The notes below the pieces were generated by a model that saw only the letters and a list, made by a program, of their open reading frames with translations, ran no database searches and had not been told where the DNA came from. DNA of 64,000 nucleotides from Gavia stellata (lineage: Eukaryota; Chordata; Aves; Gaviiformes; Gaviidae), in contig NC_082596.1 in the NCBI RefSeq assembly GCF_030936135.1, forward strand, positions 75,236,888 through 75,300,887, written 5' to 3'. Below are positions 41,201 to 53,200 of the stretch, piece by piece. The position numbers and the translations under genes were made by a program. Each line of letters begins with the position of its first letter. Positions within the stretch are counted from its first letter, which is position 1.

Positions 41201-44200
41201 AACAAAAATTCTTCTTGAATTGACTCTTTTATTAGTAACCAAAGTTGCTGTTGTAACTAAACATGGCTCCAGCACAAATCACTCAGTATTTTTGTAATAT
41301 ATATAAATTTGTGTATATTTGATATATGTCATATCATTGTAATTAAACTGTTAACAGAGCCATTTCTGAAAGATACCATAAAGTTACAACTAGAGTTTTA
41401 TTTGAAGAAAAGTAGCATTGAACTCATCTTTTTCCTCCTGTGCTTTTTGCATCCTGTTCATCCTTTCATCTATCGGAAAAAAATCTTAAGTGGAATGATA
41501 CTTAATATTACTCTATCATCTTCAACAGCTGTCATATCAAGAAAAACATATACAAAGAAGGTTATTATAACATAGACAGGAGGAAAATTATCATTCTTTG
41601 TAAATATTTCAGCATGAGATATTCAATCTCTTTTCTCGCTTTTCACAGCTGACACTGCTTAGGCTTATGTTTGACATACAGTCAACCTGATCTCCTTCTT
41701 TTTATATCATTTATATAAGAGCTATTTTCATGGAACTCAGCTAAGCTCCCATTTATCTGTACCCATCCAACTGGATGAGTCTGTTTTCTTCTGTCTGATT
41801 CCTAGATGGTAAGTGTTTTGAAGCAAGGACCATTCTTCTCATCCTTTGTTTGCCTGGTGGATAATGCAGTTGTTATAGAGATTAGAACAATGCCTCTGAC
41901 TCTGTCTAAGGGCTATGACTCATGAGCTCTTAACGGTTTTAGCTGGAACAGTTTAAGATGATAGTGCTTCCATCTCTTTACCTCCCCCTCTTAGGGAAAT
42001 TAACCCCCCAATAGCAGGAGTGATACATGCAGATACAAGACCCCATGCCATCTCTTCATATGTCTCAATTTAACAACCCAATGTTTTAGTTTACCATCAG
42101 CTGTCACAGAGACTTAATGTTCAACACTGAACTGGGAGAGCAGAGGAGCTGGCACCTATTTCCTTCTGCCATTCAGATCTGGGCCAATAACTTCTGATTG
42201 AGGCAAGACAGAGACATTGGGTGGCAACATTTTAAACTGTAAGACCTAAATCAGAGTTCACAAGTCAAATGCTTCACCCTTGCTATTACTGTGATAAAAT
42301 AAAAAAGTACATTATCACCCCTACAAACACAGTGCACTAGTTTGAAAATGGTGCGTTATGAGAAAGAAGCTTGAAGTATTTGTGCCAAATCCTGTATTAA
42401 TTCTATCATCTCCTTCACATTCTCTATTGTTGAATTTTTCTACTTTTATTTCAGATTTTTTAACTTTCTTGTTACAGTTCTGAGATGTAGGATCAATCAT
42501 AATCATGAAATGTCATTCATCGTTATTGCAAGACTCTTCAGGTATGAGATGGTCACTGATCAGTACATATTGTATCCATGTGAATAATTCAACAGAGTAC
42601 AAAATAGGTAATTGACCTGTTATTTTGACAGAGTTTCAGACAGGCACGATGCTATGTAGTCATAGTCTCAGACAGTATTATTCTACTAAAGGGCTTTGCA
42701 CCATCTTAAATGTCTAGCTCTCTGTGAGACCTACTGCTAGTTCTTAGCTTCATAATTTATTTATTATTGTTCCTTGACAAAACATCTTGCCCTCTTAACT
42801 CTTTTTTCAGTTGCACAGAATGAACTGGAGATGGTACACCATCTTCTGTAGTTATGTAGAATTCACTTCTATAGTCATTATAGCCCTATGGCTGTGATTT
42901 GGTGGCCAAAAACCTCAGTCAGTGTCGCAGGCAAAAGTAGCAGCTGAGGGAATAACAGCAGTAGAAATAGAACTGGCAGCAGAAGCAGCATCCAGATTTG
43001 CTATCTGTATTTTTGTTGCTGTTGATGAACACAGATCATATGTACAAAGCACTGGGAATGCTGGCTGTGGCAGTTAACTTTCACATTTTTATTCTTGTCA
43101 GCACATTAGGCATCTTTGTTCCAAGACAGTAGCATTTGTCAGTAGGTGGGGGAACAAATTTCAATGAGGTAGATCAGACTGGAACACCAGCATACAGACA
43201 GGATAGCAAGTTGCACTGCCAAAAAGTATGACAGCAAATTCCTTACGATAAGGTAAAATGAAGGGTTTGGGGCAGAGTCTTCTCTTCACAAGGGCAGCAG
43301 AAAGATCATCAGCTGCTCTTCAAATGACATCCAGCTTTATCATCAGCAAAGCAGGATTAATTGATTATTACTGTAGCTGTAAAGAACATTATGTGTCTGG
43401 AATATCTTTGAAGCTCATTAATTATTTAATCAAACAGAAAATCCCTGTCCAGAGATTAAGAAAATACTAAGAGTGTTGAGCTTTCTAACTAGTCTGGCCT
43501 AAGGTTTCAAAGACAAACGCTAGAAAAAACTTGATCAAAGTTAAAGAAAAAACACACAAAAAAACATGAAGCAACAAAACCCTCCACCAAGAATGCTCCC
43601 TCCCCCTGAATCTGAAGGAGCTGAAAATAGCAGTTTTCAGGTATTTTCCCTCCCTTCATTCTGCCCCCAGACACTTCACTGCCCCAGACCTCTTTAGGTG
43701 GTACAAGCTGGGTAAAGCTTAGATTCTTCTTATAATTCATTCTCACTTTATGAGTAGAAGAGAATTCATTTTCATCCTCATGCTTGAGCCAAATTTTTAG
43801 CTATTGTAAATGAATGCCATTCTTTTGACTTCAGCAGAATTGTATCCATTTCAACCAGCAGATAATTCTACACATTCTTTTTAATTTTTATTGATGCAGA
43901 GGATTTTCATAATGAAGTAGGGCACCATAGATGGGAAACTTCCTGCTTCTCATCTGAAACAAGCAAAAATGTCCTCTGCTTTGCTGTACACGTGTCAAGT
44001 AACAAATGGGTTGTGTTCTGAAGCAAGGAAATCCCATCAGTTATTTCAAGAGCAGGTCCTGTCACATATGCTGCAATCTCTGGTGACCCAGTGCAAGCTG
44101 CCTGATTGTGTAGCAATGAAAAGCAATTTGAGTGAGCTTACAAACAACTCATAAACAGCTTCCCCCCGCCCCCCCCCCCCTTTTCTTTTCTTCCTTTCTT

Positions 44201-47200
44201 TTCTTCTCTTTCTTTACTAACTGTGTGGCCCATCTGCAACCTTTCCAGTGGTTAATTACCAAAGAATATTACATCAAGCATGTAGAACAGAATGACTGTG
44301 ATTCTGCTACTCAGGATACTCCTGTGGGGTCCCCTATCAGATCTTTATCTATCAGTTTTGTTCTAAAGGTGAGGTGAGTCTGACAGGTTCATTTTAAATA
44401 GCTAAAAGAAAGGAAGAGACGTGATTAAGTGCATACATAGCAATGGCAGATGGACATTGAAATATACTGGTAAGGTTACTAAAAGAATAGGAAAGATCTC
44501 AGCATACATGTGTGTAGATAAACAACAATGTAGATGGAAAAAAGGCAAAATGAGTTTCTTAAACTTTGTGCATTTAGTTCCTGCTGTGTCTGTCCTTACT
44601 GTTTCTGGATTGGCTTCATAGGAGGCAAATTTGTAGTGCAGCATCCAAAGGCAGTTTTCCATGTTTTCATGCATATAACCTGTACTGTATTTAAAAAAAG
44701 CAACTGCTCAAGAGTAGTCCAGGCTATGTTTGAATAATAAAAATGGAAATCTGCCATGGAGTCCCCTTTCCTGTAGTAGGGTGTTTCTAATCTGCCATTA
44801 CCTGCTTTCTCAAATTCCCTCTTACCCCTGCTTGTGATTAGCTAAGGTTATTTAACATTTCTTTCCAAACACCATCACTTTTACAGGAATATGTTTACAG
44901 TGGAGATAGCATATGTTTAAGGACAGAATCCATTATTATCTCAACAAATCTCAGAAGACCATGATTTTCTTCTATGATTCAGTGTTAGTGCTTAACCATG
45001 GGCATAACTAAGGGTGAAAATAATACATCTGATCTCAGAGAGGATATGTTTGAAACTAAGTATACCCAGTACTCAGCCTGGCACGGGCATGTGGGAATGA
45101 CCAACTGCTAAAACTTGTAGAACAACAAAAATGAGCGTATGTTGTTTGGCAAGTGCTTTCTCTTCTTGGTTCCTGAACCTGTGTTTTTGTAAGAGGAATA
45201 GAAATGAATAGAAAGGTGGCAGTGGTGTAGTATCAGTGATGGGCAATGGCAGTGAGGGCTGCTTACAAAAAGTAGATACCATTTTGCTTGTGACAGGAGT
45301 TAGAACTGCAGATCCACTGAAAACAGTTTGTATACTACTGGATTCAGTTGGATTTAGCAGTAGAAACAGGAGTTTAAATACTTGTATGCATTTGGTTCTA
45401 TCAATAAGTATGCACATAGAAGAAATTAAGATGTGGGGTTTTTAGGAGAAACATAAGGCAGTAGTGAGTTCATTCTGCATTGGAAATCCTGGCCTAAAAA
45501 AAGGGGGTTAGCTGCTGTTAAGACCTTGCTTTGTCAATGAAGTTATGTGGAGCAGATTAGCACTTCTAAGAAGATGCTTACAGTTTCAAGGTCAACAACT
45601 AACTGGCTAATAGTGCTACATCAATTAACATGGTTAGAACGTATTCCGTTATTTCAGAGAAGCTACAAAAGTGAAGTGGCTTTGTTTCAGGAAGAGAGAA
45701 CCAAAGTGCCAGTTTCAAGTAAAAACAGATTTTGTAGTGTATACAGGTGTAGAATGGGATATTCCTTGCGTCACCTTTTTGCAAGAATTTCTGAGAATGG
45801 CTGAATAAGGTTCAGAACAAGAACAAAACTCTCCTTTGGTTTTTGCTTTAATGTAGTCCTAAGGAAACAGGCTTGACCTTTTGCTGTGCAACAATCAAAA
45901 TAATGGTTGGTGCCTCCCAGCCTTATGCGTACTCACAGTTTCCAAAACAGCAGCTGCAAAAGCCAAAGTCATTCTCTTAGTGAAGAAAGGAGTAATGTTG
46001 GGTTGGCTATTGCCTTGGTGGAGGCTAGAGCAGATTATTTGTCCCCTCACTTTAAGAGGAGATGTAACGTAAAAGAAAAAAAAAAAAAAAACAAAACAAC
46101 ACAGAGGTTGGTTTATATCCCAGAAGATTCCAAATTGGACATAAAATTTGTGCTTACAATAGGTTGATAATAAAAGATTCCTGGATTCTGTAGATAAAAA
46201 TGGAGGCTGGAAGGAATGTCATCGGTTTTTCAATATCAAAAGACTGAAGAAATATGTTTTCATCCTCTTCTTTTGCATTCACACCTGATAATCAGCTTCT
46301 CAGTGTGGTCTATGATGCCAAGAATCCAGGTCATTCTGTCTTAGGTAAGGACCACCTTCTCCTTTGTGCTCCTTTTCAAGTCACTCACTGCAACTCTGCC
46401 ATCATCACAGGAACAGTTCCAGCATGTAGTTAGGTCAATAGTTGAATTTGTTACTTCAGGAAAGAACAAAATGTTGCTGGAAATGTGCAGTCTGTATTTA
46501 AGCAGTCAAAAAATGGACCCAAAACTTCTTCATTTGTTGCTATTCCCTCTTCAGTTCTCTGAGCCTGATCTTCTTGAGTCTGAAAAGCAACTAATGGCTT
46601 TGAGTGCTTTAACAAAGCATTGGCAGAACAGGAAGAGTTTGGGGGATATATGCATTCTCAGTACATCAAATTCTGCAGCCTTTTGTGTTGCTATAAATGT
46701 TGAGTGATTTGAATGCAGGTAGCAGATTTTGTCTAGATTTATATTCATGAAACAGTGAGATTTGGTGTAGCCTGTAGATTATTTAGCTTCCTTTTACCTG
46801 AATTCACTGCAGCTCTTGGATCTCAGTTAATTGCAACATTGTTTAGAATCACAGATTCAAAGAAACACTAAGGTTGGAAAAGACCTGTAAGATCACCAAG
46901 TCCAACCATCAACCCAATACCACCATGCCCCACTAAACCATGTCCCACAATGCCACGTCTACACGTTCCTTAAACACCTCCAGTGATGGTGACTCCTCCA
47001 CTTCCCTGGGCAGCCTGTTCCAGTGCTTCGCCACTCTCAGTAAAGAAATTTTTCCTAATATCCAGCCTAAACCGCCCCTGGAGAAACTTGAGGCTGTTTC
47101 GTCTTGTCCTGTCACTAGTCACTTGGGAGAAGAGACCAACACCCACCTCTCTGCAACCCCCTTTCTGGTAATTGTAGAGAGCAATAAGGTCTCCCCTCAG

Positions 47201-50200
47201 CCTCCTCTTCTCCAGACAGAACAACCCCAGTTCCCTCAGCCGCCCCCCATAAGACAAGTTACAAGGCTCTATACTTTTACCTTTGGACTAAGATACATTG
47301 TTATGAATTATGCAGAGAAAAAATGCCTGTCACTCCACCTACACAGGACATTTTCTGAATATATGCAGATTTGCCTGACAAATTACTCAGATTTCTGTTA
47401 AGCTGTGATGGCTTACTTCATTTGCTGCAGCCCATGAATATGAAATGAAAGGGTCAAGCTGTGTTAGCTTTGACTTTTGCTTTCCTGACTTTTTTGACTT
47501 TGAGGTAGAAGTTTAGTGCTTCTCAGTATATTATCTGAAGATTGTCTGTGGGAGATGTTCTCTTTAGCTCTTTCTTCCTATATTGAATCTCCATTACCTA
47601 ACAATTACAAATATCTTTTTTACACTCACATTGCATTTTTCAGAGCAGCACAAAATGCTAAATGGACCTCATATCACTTTAATTTGTCAGCCCTGGCTAT
47701 ATAGATCCCTCATAGTTATCACAGATATTCTTATTTTTGAGTAAAAGAGGAGAATGGCAAAAATATTTGTTCATTTGGGAAATGCTGATATTTTAAAATG
47801 GCAGTGACTGTAAACTGCTTTTCTAGAGCTACCTATTAAATATCTATTGTTACGAAATAAATGAAATTCTGCAGTATGCTTCAGGATAGAAGGTGTTAAG
47901 TAGAGTGCTATCTACCTTTCAAAAATAAATTTTAGGGACAAAATGTTAATATAATCAGAGTCAGACTTTCTTATATTAGTAGCCAAGTTTTTCAGAAATA
48001 GCTTAATACAGATTTCTCAATAATTTCACAGTGTCAGGTTTCCCTCTGCTGTAAACGTATTTCACTATAGTCTGTGAGCATGGCAGTAAAATTTGTTGCT
48101 TGCCAATAACTATGCACCGGCTCTTTAATATTGGAGAATATTTGATACAATTACTTATGGTTAACAGTACTTCTCTCTTCAAACAGTATTGCTGAAGTCA
48201 ATGTATTACTCAACATGAATAAACACATCACAGTCACCGCCTATGTCTTTCAAATACAAGCATGTGGTTAATAGTGATAAATTTGTATTCAACCATGTTT
48301 CTGTGTTCTAGGCTGGTTGGATACAATGGTTACATGTAATATAATCACACAGCAGTCTTGTGCATGCATGTATCGTTAGCATGATGTAGAAGAAAGGAGG
48401 AGTTTCTCATTTGACAATATAAGGAGACTGTGTTGATGTGGTATCATAAAAAGAAAGACTATTACTGCCTGTGACACCTCTTTTCTGCTTTTCTGAGGTC
48501 TCACAACTGATGTCTCTCCTTCCTCAGCTGAAGTTGCTCCTCAAATTTACATAGAGCTAAAAACCCCTATTGCCTTGTGCTCCAGTGGGTATTTCTATTG
48601 GTGTAGAGTGAATGTAAAATGGAGTGAAAATCCAAATCTCACCATAGCTGGAAAATCAGGCCCAGATTTTCTCAAGTAAAGGAAAGTAAATCTTGGTTCT
48701 CAAGAGTTAAACTGATGTTCATCAAAAATGTCACCAGTAACTATTCTGTAGCTAGTGACCATTAAATTGAAATTAAGCCTCATATGGATTCTTGGTACAC
48801 TCTTTGTTTCTTCAGTAGATGGGTTTCACCTCTGATGAATATAGCATTAATCTGTGCTTCATCATAAAGAAAATTAATTAATAAACTAAATTATATTTTA
48901 ATCCATTTAATTTTTAAATTATTTATGATTGGGATTGTCTGTACTTGATCTGCAGTAATCTTTGCTCAAGGGAAAAATTAGAGATTAAGTTTTTTCTATG
49001 TTTTTTTTTTCTTTTTACAGGGACCTTTCCGTGTAATAAACTACTAGCTCTCAAATAACAAATGTCCAGTAATCAGGCAAGACATTGCTTGGACTAAAGA
49101 CATAAACAATATTATAGATTCAGTTATATATCCAAAGTGGTTTAGTGGATTAGCTGTTGCGTGCAGAATTTGGCCTCAATACAATCTAGTCTGTAGCTAC
49201 ATATTTCATAAACTTGTGACTATTTTAATTAATTTCACATAGAACTGAACAGAAACCAGAGTTTTCACTTTGTGGACAAGTATGCTACTCTGAAATGTGT
49301 AAGTAAGTCCAATGGAAAATAAGTGGTATATAAATTTCTCTGAAAGGAAAGCCATGGTAGAATGATGGTTTTTAAATCAGTTGAAATATTTCTTTTCCTC
49401 TAACAGCTTAAACATTTTTTGAAAGAGCTAAAAAATAAAAATGGCTCCATTTCAGAGAAAGAGAACTGAATGTAACTTTTAAATAAAAAAACAGTATACA
49501 GAGGTAAAATGGCGGTAGTATGTGCATCATATTTTCTAATAGCAATAACAAATTTCATATGAATAATCATATTATTCCAATCTGTAATGAAATGTGTTTT
49601 CCTTATCAAAATGTTTTTCTAATACTATGCCTGTAAGATGAAAGTGATTTCACAATAGATGTGCTATGAAATTTGTTGTATTTCCGGTTTTGGTTTTGAT
49701 GACATGGTATTTGCTAGCAGAAAAATGATGCATCAGAACAAACAAAGTTAGCTTCCATTATATATTTTAATCTAAGTTGTGATCTTCTGCCTTACATTGG
49801 GCCCTCAGTGTAGAAGGAAATAACCCAGAGACACTTAAACTTACAGTTTGTTTTCCAGAGGATTTTTGATCATTTGCAACATGTCTCAATTTTTTTATCC
49901 TGTCCATCTCTCTATTGCCATCATAGAGTGGTCAACAGCTGCATCTCCTGTCTATTCATGTACCTTTGCATAACTGTGAATTTTACTGTATCAAGGTAGA
50001 AAATGCAGACTTATGTGGCTTACAGGTTATTTATACAGTGCTGTACAAAATCCCCAGAACAAAATGTGTAGAATGTTAATTTCTACCTGACAGACAATTG
50101 AGGCATCGCCATTTTAACGCTTGATTCAAAGCCAACAGTCAAGCAGCTGAAGATGACAAACCCACATTCTCTGACAAACCCATGGTCTTTCTAAAGCCTA

Positions 50201-53200
50201 CACAACAGAGAAACAATCTGGTGCATCTAAGTTCTGCTTAGATTTGGAAGTCAAGTTCCTTATGAAAATAGAATTGATACTAAAAGTAGATTAATTTCAC
50301 CAAATGTTAGACATATAAATGTTAGGTGACTGGTGTAAATTAACTTAGGAAGAAACACTCTGGGTGGGTGTTTTATTTAATTTATCATGCACAGCCATCT
50401 TAAAATGAGATGAGTCATTCACTGACATGCCCCTCTATCTCCACACACACTACAGGGAAAGCTAAGCTTTGATTAGAGAGCTAACCTTAGGTGGATAAAA
50501 CCAGTAGAGACAAAATCCACATATAGGAATTTAAGGCTTTTTGCTTCTTCTGCCCAGAAACTTATTCTTCAGCTTTTAGGAAGTAAGGAGGTAGTAGGAG
50601 GAATAAAGCCAGAAAGAAGGAGGAATAAATGAGCACCACGCTCTTCCTAGTCACAATTCCTGGTTACCTTTTTGAGTTAGCCTTCTTTTACATGCTGGTA
50701 AGCAATCAAATGAAAGCTCAAAATGCTTTACCATACCTGATTGTGGACTTTGTTTGGGGATTTTGGCTGCTGCTTCAGGGCTGGAGGTGGCACGCACACG
50801 CTGATTGGCAGAGTTATGGATGCTACTTGGAACAGCTGCTGAGATGTTTTTGCGAGGTTTCATGTCTTGCAACCACATTGGAGATGCCTCAAAGGCTTGC
50901 ATTCGCCGAGAGTGGCTGTTAGCGTTGACTTTGAGAAATGCCTGGGCCTTGTATTCCTGAAGGTCTCCATAGTTGGCATCGGTCACTCTGCACTCATACA
51001 AGCCTTCGTCCTTTTTCCTCACTTTTGAAATCTGCAGCTTGTGGGAGATGTCATTCCCTTGTACTTTCACTGTCTGCAAATTTGCCAGGAAAACAAACAT
51101 GTTGTCAGGTATTATTCTATCTCTGGGGAGACTCTACCAATATAGAGCCTGTCCAGAGAAGTCAAGTGCCAGATTAATCAGTGGTGTGATTGTGCTTACT
51201 GCAGGGAAGTTGCATCAAGGATGAATATGATTATTTGCGCCTGTGAGGATGTCTGACATCTTCTTTCCAAAACTGTTTAGATGGTTTGCTCTGAAATGCT
51301 AATTGGCCTCAGACAAACAACCCAAACTACTGTGCTCATTCCAATTAATTGCTTAAGATCGTGAACGTTCTTAATGAGCTTTCTTACATAAACCTAATAT
51401 CTGTGCACTTCATTGGTTAAGCCTTTCCTGTTAGTTGGCTTTATTGAATAATTCAGTTTTTGAACTAGTGTGTTAACAATTCTGTTGGAGAAGTTTGCCA
51501 ATATTTAAATTCTTTAATAACAATTTATTAGATTAGCTTTTAGTCTTCACTACATTGAAACTGCATATTTGACATTCAATTTGCCTCCTTCAGGCATGTC
51601 CAGACCTTTGGTATTTTTTGTTTATTAACCATAACAAGACATCTTGTGTCAGGTAGTTCCTTTTGTCTCATTTATACAAATGTGTACTTATTAAAAGTCA
51701 TATATAATTTCTTCAGCACATATTCAAGTAGCACATATTCAAGATCATTTTAAAAATTGTCAGCTAAAATAAGACTCCTGATTTATTTTTAATTGTTTTT
51801 AATATCTGAGGGTAATATAACATATTTTTGTCTCACATAATTAAAACACACATGAGTAAATTATGCATCCAGAAATGTGTGATAGGTATTAAGATGCATT
51901 AGGAAAGGTAACACAGATTCCTTTCTGTATGTTCATCACTTTAGAGAATTCATATTTAATTAATTGTCTATTACTCTCTATCAGGATTAATATCTGTTGC
52001 CCCACAGGAAGCCAGTTAAAAGGGATTCAGTGGGACAGAAAGCTTCAGCTTTGAAGAACTCCTGAACCTGCTTTACTTCCACCGTTATACAAACAGGGAT
52101 GCAAATGTTGCTTTGTGTCATATCAATGACAGGCAATGAGGAAACATCAGGGTGATGAATATACGGTAGATCACAAAAATGGAGAATTGTTAGATTGAAA
52201 CTAGGCACGTGTTATTGGTGATTATACAACACATTGCTTCCTATAGCTTGGCATGCTGTAGTCACTGGTGTTGGCAAAGCACCTATTCTGTCTGCTTGAT
52301 AAATTGAAGAGCAATACTTGTGAATACATTATTGCTTTACGGTACTGGATGGACTTTACAGCCTGCTGTGTTGTATCCAGCTCTGAATTTATACTTGGCA
52401 AACTGAGTTGAAAGTATGGATTGCATACTTTCAGGCATAACATATGCAATATTAATTACACAGAAAGTGCTGGATAGTTATTTAAACCATATTCAATAAT
52501 AATATATCTCTACTGAACAGCTCATATTCAGCAAAAGGATTAAAGAAGTTTCGTATGAATGGAAAGAGGATCTGTAGGTCATATTCTGCCTTCATTTGCT
52601 CCCATGCAACATCTGCAAAGTTAACAGTATTGCACAGCACTAAAGAAAAACAGAATTTTTGGGGGGGTTGCATTTGAAATTTAGAAATTGTTGCAGTCAG
52701 CATGTATGCATGTTTTCATTTTATCCCTGATTATCATTTAAAACCAACAGAAGTGGTGTATTTCAGCAAAGTTTAAAAACACATTTAGCATATTTTACCA
52801 TTTCTTTAAAGAATTTACTAAATGCACTTAAAAGTTTGCTTTCCTCTTCATGAAGATACTTTCCAGTAGTACTAATGGAGACTCTGTGTGTGCCTTCAAG
52901 AAAAAGGAAGGCTGCATTTGTAACAAGTATATTTAGACTGTCAACCTAATGTTGACTTTTTTTTTTATTGCAAATATAAAATGCTTTATGCAAGCTTATA
53001 AAAACACTGTATGAATACCCCATTGTGAATTATTGTCATACATAATGAAAGAAAGAGATTTTTAACTTGAAAGATGGGACAAGCTTTACAGCCTATACTG
53101 TGTCACAGATCTTATGGATTACTATGGGGATTTTGAATGAGCCAGTATTGACAAGGAATAAATTGGCTGCTAGCACTATGTCTAGTGGAATAGTATCCAA

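Larger units (their letters stand above)
35298..50736 (-). other. VSTM2A intron 4 (15.4 kb)
   Basis: Largest intron, GT (50736-50735) to AG. It contains a CR1 copy at 46845-47258 in the same orientation as the gene, a MIR-like fragment near 41803-41895, a possible ancient amniote repeat piece near 48590-48690, a C/T tract at 44162-44216 and an A run at 46076-46091. Short open frames in it have no supporting similarity or codon pattern. Confidence 0.85.

Noticed and set aside
46366..46707. 113-codon plus-strand frame in intron 4
   Set aside because: It looks somewhat protein-like but has no known domain, lies antisense in an intron and lacks splice or initiation support.
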